A stretch of 64,000 nucleotides of DNA from Tholera decimalis (taxonomy: Eukaryota; Arthropoda; Insecta; Lepidoptera; Noctuidae). The number at the start of each line of letters is the position of its first letter. Position 1 is the first letter of the stretch. Position numbers and translations under genes: made by a program. Below are positions 15,001 through 22,825 of the stretch, one piece after another. The notes under the pieces are model-generated. The model searched no databases, was not told the DNA's origin, and saw nothing but the letters and a program-made list of their open reading frames with translations. The stretch spans positions 17,004,390 to 17,068,389 of the forward strand of contig OW964552.2 in NCBI GenBank assembly GCA_943138885.2, written 5' to 3'.

Positions 15001-18000
15001 AACATTTGATTGATTTAAAATTCATATACGAGATTTGTCCTGAATAATACACATACATTTTAAGTTAAAAAAGCTCGGAAATAAAATACAAAGTCATGTA
15101 TATTCCTTAATAAAAAATGACATTGAAATTTCAGCCCATTTTCTTTTGATTCATTTTAACAAAATGCCATATTCATTTTATTCAACATAATCTGCGTGGC
15201 CTTTTCCCAATTATGCTAGGGGCAGCTTCCAGTCTAACCTGATGCAGCTGAGTACTAGTGTTTTACATAGAGTGTCTGCCTATCTGACCTCCACAACCCA
15301 GTAACTGGGTAACACATCCCCTTGGTAAGACCAGTGTCAGATTTTCTGGCTTCTGAGTAGGAGTGGGGTGATACAAATCGTATATAGATACAATACATAT
15401 GTATCGGTACAATATCCAATACCTATATATCGGACGGCACTGAATCTATATATCAGGTATCCGCGTACCTAATGCGTTGATGTTGGTATGATGAGTCACA
15501 AAACAAAAACACCACACAATATCGGTATCGCACTATGATATTCGGTTCAAACTGATATTGTGATTCGGGTGTTCGATGCGCGCTGGAGCTATATGCTATA
15601 GGTGAACGAGCGAAAGAGAGAGAGAGAGAGATACGCTAATGTATACTACAAATTTTAAACACTATTTACAGGGGAATAGAGTTTAATACCGAATACATTA
15701 TTTTCTAAACACTTGTAAACAGGAAACCATAATTAAACGTCAAAGGATTTTAAATTCTAAGGTATTTTCAATAAAAATACTAGGGTCATTATTGAGTGCC
15801 ATATTATCAACACTACACAAAAAATACATTCACTGATTTCGAGTATACAGTTGCAAATAAAATATAATGATGTAAATATATCGAACAAAACCGAAACCTA
15901 AAAATTACAGTATCTTACGTAGCAGTTTCGTTTCAGAGTTCCACACAGATTCAGCCAATATATAGATATTGAAATATATAGATACGATATCCGATATTCA
16001 AAACCGATACATAGATACGATTTGATACAGAGTAAAACCGATATTACCCATGCCTACTTCTGAGTACCCGTAACGACTATTTAAGATGACCAAATGAAAG
16101 CTGGGACCACCGACTTGACGTGCTTTCTTCGGCACGGAGGAATTTCCAAATTATGTTAAGATCTGGTCTGGTTACTCATCCAGAGACCAACCTCGTCGAG
16201 CGTTGCGGTTGTTATTATTCATTCTAAATAACATATCTATTTATATTCAGAAAAGTAAACAATTACTACTCTTCCTACTGAGATGTTAAATAACTTGTCA
16301 GTAAAGATTTGTGTAACAAGTTAATAAAAATATATATCTGAACCTCAAAATTAAAGAGATAAGATATGCCATATTTTTCGGCCATAGTATAAGTCCAACT
16401 ATTGGAGCTAGCTAAAACATCTTGAATATGACTTAAATAGAAATAATATTATAGTTTGACACCCAGGTCAACGGCGAGGCCGTTGTCCTCGTGTATCGAA
16501 GGTAGATTTTCAACGTGCTTAACTAAAAAACCGGTCATAAAAGTGAAGAAATAAAGAAAACTTGGCGATTGGATTTAATAATTTGGAACTATTTCTTTAC
16601 AAAAGTCAGATTATTTTTAACTTGATCAAAATCTGAGGAAATTCACATTCAAACAGTTTGCCAAGTAAAGCGTGGAAAATTATGCTTACGTGATTAAGAT
16701 TGATGATAATTCAAATTACTGTAGTTTATCATAGTAATACGACTCAGTCTAGATCCATTTATCATGATAATTATTTCTACACGCAAACATCGCCATTGTT
16801 TAGGTAATTTCACTTCATTTATGCGAAGTTTCTGAATGATACCTTTTCTATTTATGCTTAGGTCTAGATTTTATGTTTTTATGAAAGAATACATTTCAAA
16901 TATATGGGATTTAAGTAAGAACTACCTTCAGTTAAAACATTGTATGTAAGAATAACTATCCAGTTTGAGGGAGTGCAGGTTTATAATAAGTTATCGTAAG
17001 AATTAAGAGTTTCCTCATCAATGATCTTTAAAAATAGATTAAAGTCATATTTCGCCAACCAAAAATATTAAACCCCTAGTGGACAACGATACGTGAAATC
17101 TTAACTGTCTGTTGTCCTCGTTGCCCATATGTACATAACGGGGACAACGGAAATACACCCTATCTAGCGTATGTATTTGATAGATCGAACTACAAATTCT
17201 TGTTTCTATAAAGATTTCTCCTGTGTTTCTTTATGACGTGTATAATAAAGCGTGTAAAAAATAAATATAATTTTCAATTAACTCGATAGAGTCAACAATG
17301 GGAGTAAACATAAATGCACAAGAGAATCCAGATCAACCGTTCCTGAACGCCATGAGTCTTCTACTGAACCTGGTGTGCGAGAGGATCTTCCACCTGTGGC
17401 TCCAACCGGACTGGCTGTTCAAGTGGTTCCCGCAGTACAAGAAGCATCAGGAGTGTATTTCACTTATGCATAACTTCACTGATCAGGTATTTGGAGGTTC
17501 ACTTTGTTACTTTTATGACTCAAAGATTGTTTTCGTAATGTAATTAATGAAAATGTTGATACCATCTCGTATGCTGATCGCTTTCATTTACTTCTTACTA
17601 TACAATACACACTTTGTTAGATTTAATTTGTTTGTTAGAGTCAGTTTGTGTCTACGGCCCCAGAGAGCAAGATAAACTAAAGGAACAGGGTGGGTTTTTA
17701 GTCAGTAGAAGTCTTACACTCCATTCCACTCCATCAGAGTTGGTGGAGTCATTTGATGATTTTTAACCCCCGAAAACAAGATTTATTTTGTGTTATCAGC
17801 GGCCCGTTACAATTTAATATACTGTTACACGTAGACCACTAATAACAAGCCTTTAATTTAGTTATTAGAGCTTATTAGAAATTTAACATTAGCAACTTGA
17901 ATGTTAAAGACTGTTGGTTTACAGGTTATTGAAAAGAAGAGAGAAGAATTAAAAATTGATAAAGCGTCTAGAACAGAAGTTGATCATGAATTTGGTAAGC

Positions 18001-21000
18001 GATATTATTAGAAAAAAAAAAAAGAATTATACATACACATAATCATAAAAAATTGTACAATTTTAATACCGATCAACTATTTCTTTACTAGAATTTCCCA
18101 TGAAGAATATAATTTAGAATCACCTTATGAATAATTGAAGTACTAATTACTAAAAAGTTTATATGAATGGATGAATGTTTCTGCTAATCGTTTCCCACCT
18201 AAACTTATTTTTCAGATTTAGAATTTTACAAAAGGCAGACATTCCTAGATCTGTTAATAAAGTTATCTGGTGGAGAAAAAGGGTACACTAATGTGGAGTT
18301 AAGAGAAGAAGTGTTGACACTCACTGTGGCGGGAACGGATACTTCTGCCGTGGCTCTGGGGTATACACTAAAGCTTTTGGGAAAGTACCCGGAAATACAG
18401 GAGAAAGTGTATGAAGAGTAAGTGGTAAATTTGGAAATAGGAACAAGTCCTATATAAGTTATACATAAGAAAGCTATGTTTATTTTATAAACATTTGTTA
18501 CTGAATTAAAGATTGATTTCTTATTTGACTATCTTGGCGCACACAGTTGGCGCAGTGTTTGAGCGATCAACTGCTGGCTGGGTCTGGGTGTTTTTAAAAA
18601 CGCACCCACGATATAGGAGAAATTCTTAGTGTATATTATTCTTCTTCTTCAATGTTTTGTTAAATATACATGGGTATAGATTCTGAATCGAGATTAATGT
18701 TAGATGCAAGAGTTCATTCGAAAGTGTTAATATCTAAAGTTCAATTAAATTTAGTAAAAGAGAGAGAAAACAAAGGGTTAGGACTTGGTAAGAAATTTCT
18801 TTTATCAGTATTGCTATCACGTGTACAATATGATTAGTGGATTTTCGAGTACAGGCTAGTATGAAATAATTATCAAATTAATGAACAACAAACTCTTTTA
18901 ATGAGTGGACGAAGTTCAAATTCGATTGGAGTTTATACCGTTTAAGGGGCTTTTAAGTAAAAAAGGACAAATCAAAAATACTTGAACTTCAGCAACTTCA
19001 CACAATATTAGTAAGGACATGATACCGGATTATAAATTCAAATATTATTTATGATAAGTTGATGCATCTAGCGGTATTTAAGTTTTTTATATTTTTCACA
19101 GGCTTTGCGAGGTCTTCGAAGATGACCACATGTTAGTAAAAGAAGATTTAGTAAAGTTGAAGTACTTGGAGCGAGTAGTCAAGGAATCGCTGAGGTTGTT
19201 TCCACCGGTGCCGCTAATTATTAGAAAAGTCTTAGAAGATACGACTCTACGTAAGTCTCTTGTGAAGTCATCTTTACAATCCAAAAACCATAGAGGATCT
19301 TGACTTAAAAACTTGGTAGTGCGATCACTAACAGAGAAAACGTTTTTGTGAAATATCGCCGGTTTTGTCCTCCTGATTTAAAGTAGTCTAGTTCTTGTAA
19401 GCATAAAATTAAACTTTGTGACACCAGTTTATTGCATTTATTTCATTATTTTATTTATTTGTTTTAATTTCTAAGGATGTTATTAGTTACCATGTCAGTT
19501 TAAAAACTAATAATGCATTACTTCGTTGACGACTCGGTTGGATCAATGTTAGAGCCATGGCTACTGGGCTGCGTGTAGCAGGTTCCATTCTCGCTCACAA
19601 AAAATGTCTGTATTGCCTATGAATATGTAGTTGTTTCAGGTCTGAGTGTTTGTAAAATGCACACACGATACATCAGAAATTGTATGGGAAAATATAAAAT
19701 AAATTGTCTTCAAGTGGTCGCATTTCGAAGTTTTTACCATAAACTACGTACATATAACATCTTGATTTCTGTTCTATTAGCATCCGGTCGCGTTTTGCCC
19801 GCTGGCTCGGGTATCGTCTGCTCAATATGGGGCGTTCACCGAGACCCCAAGTACTGGGGTCCAGATGCTGAGAACTTCGACCCCGACAGGTTCCTGCCCG
19901 AGAGATTCAACCTGGAACATCCGTGTAGCTACATGCCTTTCAGTAATGGGCCTAGAAACTGCCTCGGTAAGGGATTTATTTAACAAAGCTTATACATTTC
20001 AAACGTTCTTCAAGGCAAAGCTAGCCAATTTCGGTCCGTGGATGGTTGGGATCATCTTAAAATATATAGATTTCAACGTGCCTGGCCCCGGCTGTCACAT
20101 GTACATCTTTAATGGCCTTTACTTGTAAGAGTAAGTTGTAAGAGTAGCTTGCAGTTTATTTTTTTGTTTGTTAGTTTTCCGAAATTAATAAATATTTATT
20201 TCTGGAAAACAAACAGATACACAAATTTCTTACAAGTATTACTTAATAGCGTTATCCACATGTTTTTACAATAGATTAGGAATGAGATAATTATACATAT
20301 ATTAAGAACTATGTTCACAAGAGCGAAACATGATCAAAGTGGAATAAGTTAAAGAAACGGTTAAAAATACTTATTAAATCAAAGTTTAGAACCATACGAC
20401 GAAGAGGTGCCCGGCCTCCAGCGGCGTTAGTCTAGTATCAGTTGAAGGGACTTTTTCCATTGTGTATATTAAATTACACTAAACTTTGCCATCGGCATCG
20501 AAATTCGATCGAATCGGATGGTAGTCGATATCTGGTACAATACGTGTCACGAAAGATGAGACTTGACGAGCGGCAATAGTGGGAAGCTTGCGCAGGTAGT
20601 CATGTTCAAAATAGTTATCCTTAATTTGTGTATATTCAGGGATTTTTCGATGACATTTCGATTAAAGTTCTTAACAATATTGTGATGTTTATTACGAAAT
20701 AATCACATGAAAAGTGGCACATTGCATGACAGATGTCAGAGATCGACATCCTTTTTCAATCTCGGAAAATATTTAAATATTTCATAAGTACCTCTTTTAG
20801 ACAAACTCTCTCGAAATATGTTTCAAGCATCATTTAATAAATTGATTGAATGATTAAAAAACGTGGCCCAGATCAGGTGGGCGTAGGTTTAAAGTACAAA
20901 GTACCACACTAATTTTTTTACTCATAAATAAGGTCCGCAATTCAGAGATTTGATGAAAATTGTTGTGTGTATGTTGAGGAACACTGACCAATCTTGCTCT

Positions 21001-22597
21001 CAATCGTAATGATAATTACTTCCAGTAACTAGCTAAGTTCTAATCTTTGTTTATTATCTCCATAAGTGCACGTGTCTGCATTTCATAAATTGTAAAAGGA
21101 ATTTCCCGTGTCCATGTTGGCGGTTTAAAACCATTTAGTTCGAACCGGAACCTATAATCTGGTACAGATCGATTTAACATTGATGACCCGGAAAATTGTA
21201 ATCCTAATCATTGATTTAAATAGTAAATATACATTCGTCCGAACATTTAACGGACGAGGTTGCCCTACAAAAACACTAACGCCATCTATTAGAACTAGTA
21301 TGAACTACGATGTCAATCCGCGTGGCCTGCTTCTAGACGTAACCTTGTAAGAGCGGGGTGTGGTATTTTTCGAGTTACAAAGAAATAAAAAAAGCCTTTT
21401 ATTTTTCAAAATTCATATTTGTTGTACATAAAAATTAATTTTGTATTAACATAATTTAATCTTATTTATTTATTAAAACTTTATGTACAATAGTGTTACT
21501 TGGGCGGACTTAATGTAGCAAGGCATTCTATACCAGTCAACCTATAGCTTGAAAAAAAAAACATATTATTACATAATTTAATCTTATAGTAATTATAGTA
21601 TTAAATCTTTTCATTTCATCGGCTACAACGCGCGCCGCTGAAAATTATGTTGCACTTTTCCGCGGCTTTGCGTCGTCTTTGCCAAAGGTTGAGACAAATA
21701 AGAAAGAAAACTGTTTTAAATAATGTTAGTAGTAGTAACTTACCGGGGATATGAAATGTTATTTTTTTATTGTCCTTTTTGTCGTAGTTCTTGCAATCCT
21801 TCACGGCACAACTTGACATTTGTGCTTGTAAAATTTACGACTGTTCCCGAAGATAGCCGATCGCGTTCTAGTTCACTTCGATAAAGGGAAGACCATTTTG
21901 GGACCAAGTTCGAGGCGTCATTGTAACATGCGGTCCGCCCAGTCCTTACGCAGTAATATATAATGTCAGTGTTCTTAATACATAACGTAGTTAAGTTATA
22001 CGCACAATAAACAGGTTTGGTACTTGTCATCAGTGTGGTAATAATTTCCTAAAGATTTTAACAGGCGTCGCACTGATGGGGTTGCGGTTTCATGTAGGGT
22101 ATGGGGCTCCCTTTATATGTTGTTTTAGATTACTAGGGTGGTTTAGTTAAGTGAAAATCCCTTACATCATGGTTTTATTCCCAATAGTTGAGGCGTTTTG
22201 TGAAAATAATAAAAACATTTTATAATTAATATTGGCAGAGAATGGCAGATTAAATCTAAGCAGGTAGGCCCCTGCTTAGATTTAATCAAATAAAATATGA
22301 ATAAATTAATATGTGTTTAATGTTATATTGACGGCTATAATTAGCTTAAGTGGAATAGGAAAAGCCAATTACGTGAACTGTATTCCCATGTATCACGATT
22401 ACTCATTTGTTTTCTTGTTTGCAGGTTATCAATACGCGTTGATGTCCATAAAGACAGCGCTAGCAACTATACTGCGCCAGTATAAAGTAGTAGAAGACAG
22501 AGAAGACGGTCCCGTACCTAAAATAAAGGTCAAACTCGACATCATGATGAAGGCTGTGGACGGTTACCAAGTCGCTTTGGAGAGAAGAAAAAAGTAA
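1..22597 (+). CDS. Cytochrome P450, CYP4 clan (CYP340/341-like), 10 exons, 5' end outside window
   Basis: Haem-thiolate monooxygenase, expected to sit in the ER membrane and oxidise small lipophilic compounds; the substrate is unknown. Coding exons: <1-29, 11188-11277, 12433-12543, 14134-14319, 17290-17486, 17925-17994, 18216-18417, 19102-19250, 19781-19966, 22425-22597. All introns are GT-AG and all phases join. With the sister exon 1 (157 nt) the frame is 1521 nt, 506 aa, the usual P450 length. Motifs, numbered on that model: WRRRRKIL C-helix in exon 4, AGTDTS I-helix at 309-314, ESLR K-helix at 366-369, PERF at 427-430, and FSNGPRNCLG with haem Cys 448 split across exons 9/10. No stop or frameshift is visible, so the gene looks functional. 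Intron 1 is about 11 kb and packed with transposons. The CYP4 clan is secure; CYP340-like is from memory. Confidence 0.9.
100..315 (-). repeat. Foldback repeat family A fragment
   Basis: Shares the 'ggaccaattaaaaagtatac' and 'gaactgagaacctt' blocks with copies at 5400-5590, 24170-24350, 28430-28640 and 40180-40360. It lies in intron 1 of P450 copy 1. The transposon class is unassigned. Confidence 0.55.
339..398. repeat. 60-bp palindrome, remnant of a foldback element
   Basis: GTATCATTAGAAC at 339 pairs with GTTCTAATGATAC at 386, around an AAACGGGA/TCCCGT core. The same termini bound the large foldback element at 44621-47269, so this looks like an internal-deletion derivative of that family. 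Confidence 0.6.
400..830. other. Intron 1: unassigned dispersed-repeat-like sequence
   Basis: No gene is recognised. Both strands hold short open frames over 469-814, but none has a domain. It looks like part of a dispersed repeat. Confidence 0.3.
831..1250 (-). pseudogene. Non-LTR retrotransposon (jockey-like) relic, two fused tails
   Basis: The lower part encodes MKDLGVTFDQKLSFHDHI and RLGFVLRNCRDF, typical of the segment after the reverse-transcriptase YADD box in jockey-type LINEs. The upper part (about 1050-1250) matches, out of frame, a LINE tail (IV.TAK.WNSLPASVF) similar to that at 55610-55876. These are two 3' fragments joined, both dead. Confidence 0.6.
1260..1588. other. Intron 1 spacer
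   Basis: No gene seen. A Helitron-like terminus (gaagcaacaggcagaagctag) lies near 1400, and a 15-bp inverted repeat (ATAAAAGAGG type) near 1505-1530. Confidence 0.3.
1592..1930. mobile_element. MITE with ~49-bp TIRs, PIF/Harbinger-like
   Basis: Left terminus 1592-1640 and right terminus 1883-1930 are inverted repeats with two mismatches (AGCTTTG...CAAAGCT). TTA flanks both sides (1589-1591, 1931-1933), the 3-bp duplication typical of PIF/Harbinger. The interior has further copies of a GACGGCCG motif and no transposase. Confidence 0.7.
1934..2690. other. Intron 1 spacer, nothing recognised
   Basis: A+T-rich sequence without an open frame of note. A short GATA repeat (tagatagatagata) lies near 2690. 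Confidence 0.3.
2849..3008 (+). repeat. R1-clade LINE 3'UTR fragment
   Basis: Carries the block 'gttctaacgagataccgcgg' then 'gggtgggtttttagtcagt' and 'tcattcgatgattttccca'. It matches, in the opposite orientation, the region 3' of the LINE ORF at 4125-4691, so it is a 5'-truncated copy. Confidence 0.65.
3105..3816. mobile_element. 712-bp non-autonomous TIR element with 10-bp target duplication
   Basis: Ends AGGGCGTCCAATC and GATTGGACGCCCT are a perfect 13-bp inverted repeat. Both sides are flanked by ATACACAACT (3095-3104 and 3817-3826). Subterminal regions hold repeated GCGGGATCCCGC palindromes. The interior holds three tandem ~100-bp units with 'aatgaattaatcaactaact' and 'tatgagatcaatcaaatta'. 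No coding capacity. A 10-bp duplication favours a Mutator-like (9-10 bp) rather than a hAT (8 bp) origin; this is inferred. Confidence 0.75.
3885..4781 (-). pseudogene. R1-clade non-LTR retrotransposon, ORF2 C-terminus and 3'UTR
   Basis: The open frame 4125-4691 encodes the post-RT C-terminal region: LTFRLTQVLNGHGCFGRYLF followed by the zinc-knuckle-like C-x2-C-x4-5-D-x3-EH-x4-C and a trailing FAWAELRRVL. Upstream the frame continues (LLPWDLETVALARV) but is broken by one stop near 4706. Downstream is the 3'UTR whose fragments recur throughout the window. It is 5'-truncated, as usual for LINEs. The clade is from memory of R1/TRAS/SART-type C-termini. Confidence 0.75.
4783..4896 (+). repeat. 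Helitron-type 3' fragment ending CTAG
   Basis: 'tagctactttttatcccg' through 'atcgcgggcagaagctag', the shared 3' end of the CTAG repeats in this window. It abuts the R1 fragment. Confidence 0.6.
5057..5590 (+). repeat. Foldback repeat family A, palindrome plus tail
   Basis: 5057-5259 is an imperfect inverted repeat with ~75-nt arms ('gcaaaaaataaaaccgactt' against 'aagtcggttttattttttgc'). It is followed by the family tail with 'gcgacggagctatgcccgaa' and 'gagaacctcctcctttttt'. Close copies lie at 39965-40360 and 28998-29170. Confidence 0.65.
5591..6179. other. Intron 1 spacer, low complexity
   Basis: No gene. 6040-6120 is a run of GAGT/GTGAGTGA-like simple repeats. Confidence 0.3.
6180..7110 (-). 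pseudogene. Jockey-superfamily LINE, RT 3' half (one frameshift)
   Basis: 7099-6794 encodes the RT palm with ITYADDTALIVHG (catalytic YADD) and WLDDNLLTLNVDKSKFITFS. After a frameshift near 6793 it continues in another frame as LGLIIDSSLNWSAHIRQL, LLRYCIVVWGG and LPLERAQRAILKVVLG, to a stop at 6180. Such LINE tails mobilise RNA by target-primed reverse transcription; this copy is dead. The exact clade (CR1/L2/Daphne/jockey) cannot be fixed by eye. Confidence 0.75.
7111..7497. other. Intron 1 spacer
   Basis: An AATA tandem run (aataaataaataaataa) at about 7190-7207. A 62-aa minus-strand frame (7334-7522) has no recognised domain. Confidence 0.3.
7498..8475 (+). pseudogene. Jockey-like LINE, RT domain to C-terminus, frameshifted
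   Basis: Reads AFDRVWHDSFIAKL, then GLPTQLCVWIEDFL, the motif NAGVPQGSVLSATLFLLHIN, YADDSTVT (catalytic YADD near 7738) and, after several frameshifts and stops, LLGVTLTSTLNFGLF and YQAQVRSCMEYCSH. The tail is internally deleted near 8462. The same family gives the copies at 47505-48016 and 29970-30180. Confidence 0.8.
8690..9310 (+). pseudogene. LINE reverse transcriptase relic, 5' part of RT
   Basis: Decayed frames give NYRPIALLPTSSKIFEKVM (RT motif 1) near 8850 and MTTAYDKVQYKILLHKLYGI near 9076, with stops between. It continues after an unrelated ~290-bp stretch at 9596. Confidence 0.65.
9596..9860 (+). pseudogene. LINE reverse transcriptase relic, continued (FADD box)
   Basis: YNKDLPKIITDSFVLFADDI then YNLEINFSKTKIMQF. 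This follows the RT segment 8690-9310 in order and strand, so it is probably the same element, split by an insertion at ~9310-9595. Confidence 0.6.
9861..10480. other. Intron 1 spacer
   Basis: A+T-rich, no gene or clear repeat seen. Confidence 0.3.
10481..10975. repeat. G+C-richer block with internal direct repeats
   Basis: Two ~53-bp direct repeats (10803-10856 and 10863-10914, 'cagccgtcctgcagc' to 'ttacttgaaccatca') and a doubled 'gatccgtggcccgga' near 10605/10630. It could be a solo LTR of an unrecognised retroelement. No coding function is seen. Confidence 0.4.
11188..11277 (+). CDS. P450 copy 1, exon 2
   Basis: A 90-nt exon between TTTTCAG and GTAAGT. It encodes about 30 residues ending GWLGNILFF, the segment that precedes the VVDPVDLE strand in CYP4-clan proteins. 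It enters and leaves in phase 1, as exons 1 and 3 require. It lies alone 11 kb into the gene, only 43 bp before a mariner insertion, and is easily missed. Confidence 0.88.
11321..12270 (+). mobile_element. Dead full-length mariner element in P450 intron 2
   Basis: 25-bp inverted termini (11321-11345 GTTCTTTACCTATGAAATTG..., and 12246-12270), each flanked by TA (11319-11320, 12271-12272), the mariner target duplication. It encloses a decayed transposase frame. Length 950 bp, slightly below the usual ~1.3 kb, because of internal deletion. Confidence 0.85.
11412..12210 (+). pseudogene. mariner transposase, inactivated
   Basis: DDD-type transposase fragments: RIVTCDEKWILFDN (first catalytic D kept), then KVMVIVWWSRAGVIHHGFLP, then LRLPYNARPH, where the usual HDNARPH has lost its catalytic Asp, then YSPDLAPT directly followed by a stop. 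Several frameshifts and stops; the N-terminal helix-turn-helix region is mostly gone. It cannot be active. Confidence 0.85.
12433..12543 (+). CDS. P450 copy 1, exon 3
   Basis: Encodes VVDPVDLEMVLKTCMEKDD and on to GNGGIFAP. The acceptor is TATAG and the donor GTAAGA. The DPVDLEMVL strand and the GNGGIFAP turn are typical of lepidopteran CYP4-clan sequences before the C-helix. Confidence 0.92.
12544..14133 (+). other. P450 intron 3
   Basis: No gene recognised. It holds a short hairpin (attgccacgttgtatggcaat) near 13710 and scattered A+T-rich sequence. A 68-aa minus-strand frame (13068-13274) has no known domain. Confidence 0.4.
14134..14319 (+). CDS. P450 copy 1, exon 4 (C-helix)
   Basis: Begins after TACAG and encodes VPIWRRRRKILVPVFSPKIV and on to LDSVCG, ending at the donor GTGAGT. 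WRRRRK is the C-helix W-x-x-x-R motif that contacts a haem propionate. Confidence 0.93.
15195..16215 (+). repeat. SINE-like dispersed repeat, split by a hAT-like insert
   Basis: Two halves, 15195-15349 ('tgcctatctgacctccacaa', 'cagattttctggcttctgag') and 16065-16215 ('cccgtaacgactatttaaga', 'gctgggaccaccgacttgac'), read continuously if 15358-16056 plus one 8-bp duplication is removed. This resembles a repeat common in lepidopteran genomes (from memory). Confidence 0.6.
15358..16056. mobile_element. 699-bp non-autonomous hAT-like element
   Basis: Imperfect TIRs TAGGAGTGGGGTGATA and TAGGCATGGGTAATA (as reverse complement). Flanked by a perfect 8-bp duplication CTTCTGAG at 15350-15357 and 16057-16064, the hAT signature. 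The interior is rich in GATA/TATC-type repeats and in inverted 'gatacgatt' subterminal copies, with a (GA)n run at 15615-15631. No transposase. Confidence 0.8.
17290..17486 (+). CDS. P450 copy 1, exon 5
   Basis: Acceptor GATAG; encodes STMGVNINAQ through HNFTDQ, ending in phase 0 at GTATTT. The T-M-G-V/N motif followed by the F/G-helix region is characteristic of CYP4-type proteins. The ATG at 17298 is internal, not a start. Confidence 0.93.
17487..17924 (+). other. P450 intron 5
   Basis: Contains the R1 3'UTR fragment at 17654-17770; otherwise nothing. Confidence 0.5.
17654..17770 (+). repeat. R1-clade LINE 3'UTR fragment
   Basis: 'aaaggaacagggtgggtttt', 'tagtcagtagaagtcttaca' and 'tcatttgatgatttttaacc', as in the copy at 2849-3008. 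Confidence 0.6.
17925..17994 (+). CDS. P450 copy 1, exon 6
   Basis: A 70-nt exon (acceptor TTTACAG, donor GTAAGC) encoding VIEKKREELKIDKASRTEVD and a few more residues. This is the charged linker before the I-helix exon. Confidence 0.9.
18216..18417 (+). CDS. P450 copy 1, exon 7 (I-helix)
   Basis: Encodes DLEFYKRQTFLDLLIKL through the oxygen-activation motif AGTDTSAVALGYTL, ending at VYEE in phase 2 with donor GTAAGT. The acidic-threonine/serine pair of the I-helix is intact. Confidence 0.95.
18530..18640 (+). repeat. SINE-like repeat in P450 intron 7
   Basis: 'ttggcgcagtgtttgagcga' then 'gggtctgggtgtttttaaaa' and 'acccacgatataggagaaat'. It looks like a tRNA-derived lepidopteran SINE. A second member lies at 19510-19680. 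Confidence 0.5.
19102..19250 (+). CDS. P450 copy 1, exon 8 (K-helix)
   Basis: Acceptor TTCACAG, donor GTAAGT. Encodes LCEVFEDDHMLVKEDL through VVKESLRLFPPVPLIIRK. ESLR is the invariant ExxR pair and is followed by the usual proline-rich turn. Confidence 0.95.
19510..19680 (+). repeat. SINE-like repeat in P450 intron 8
   Basis: Shares the 3' part 'tctgagtgtttgtaaaatgc' and 'acacacgatacatcagaaat' with 18530-18640 and extends further 5' ('tgacgactcggttggat'). Confidence 0.5.
19781..19966 (+). CDS. P450 copy 1, exon 9 (PERF and haem-binding loop)
   Basis: Acceptor CTATTAG, donor GTAAGG. Encodes GRVLPAGSGIVCSIWGVHRD, then FDPDRFLPERFN, then PFSNGPRNCL. The haem-ligand Cys is four codons before the donor. 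The next glycine is split across the intron. Confidence 0.95.
21743..21819 (-). pseudogene. THAP-type zinc-finger N-terminus, fragment
   Basis: Starts MSSCAVKDCKNY and reads on to ITFHIPG, followed by a possible GTAAGT donor. It matches the start of THAP domains (C-x2-4-C, then an FH-x-P box). THAP domains bind DNA in host factors and in P-element-type transposases. The remaining THAP residues (second C, H, AVPTIF box) are not found nearby in frame. It lies antisense inside P450 intron 9, so it is probably transposon-derived. Confidence 0.45.
22248..22287. repeat. Perfect hairpin, 17-bp arms
   Basis: GATTAAATCTAAGCAGG at 22248-22264 pairs with 22271-22287 around a 6-nt loop. It lies 140 bp upstream of the last P450 acceptor. 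Confidence 0.6.
22425..22597 (+). CDS. P450 copy 1, exon 10 (terminal)
   Basis: Acceptor TTTGCAG; encodes GYQYALMSIKTALATILRQY, continuing to the C-terminus LERRKK and TAA at 22595. It completes the haem-loop L-helix. Candidate polyadenylation signals AATAAA lie at 22672 and 22765. Confidence 0.94.
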
Positions 22598-22671
22598 ACG
22601 TTCCTACGTGACGGCATCGTGATGCGCGGAAAAAATAACAGTTTAACTTTTTTGTTCTTAATTTGAACTTG

Positions 22672-22677
22672 AATAAA
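22672..22677 (+). promoter_or_regulatory. Candidate polyadenylation signal of P450 copy 1
   Basis: AATAAA 75 bp after the stop codon; a second AATAAA lies about 95 bp further on. In A+T-rich DNA this motif is common, so its use is inferred. Confidence 0.45.
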
Positions 22678-22825
22678 TATTAATATCCTCCTCTAAGTAT
22701 GTATTGCGTTCTAGTATATACAGTCAGGTTTATGTGGAGTATCATTTTAGATTAAAATAATTTTAATAAACTTGGTTGTTTTATTTTTAAAGTACTGTCT
22801 TTGTGTGCTGCATTTTATTATATAA

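Larger units (their letters stand above)
14320..17289 (+). other. P450 intron 4
   Basis: About 3 kb. 14330-15190 is A+T-rich with nothing recognised; a SINE-like repeat split by a hAT-like element lies at 15195-16215; the rest is featureless apart from small repeats. Confidence 0.4.
19967..22424 (+). other. P450 intron 9
   Basis: About 2.4 kb, mostly unassigned A+T-rich sequence. It holds a minus-strand THAP-type fragment (21743-21819) and a 17-bp-arm hairpin at 22248-22287. Confidence 0.45.

Noticed and set aside
17298..17543. ORF starting MGVNINAQ as an independent gene
   Set aside because: Internal P450 exon 5; the ATG is the conserved T-M-G codon and the 3' part is intron.
22313..22597. 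94-aa ORF starting at 22313
   Set aside because: Codons before 22425 are intron 9; only the terminal P450 exon is real.
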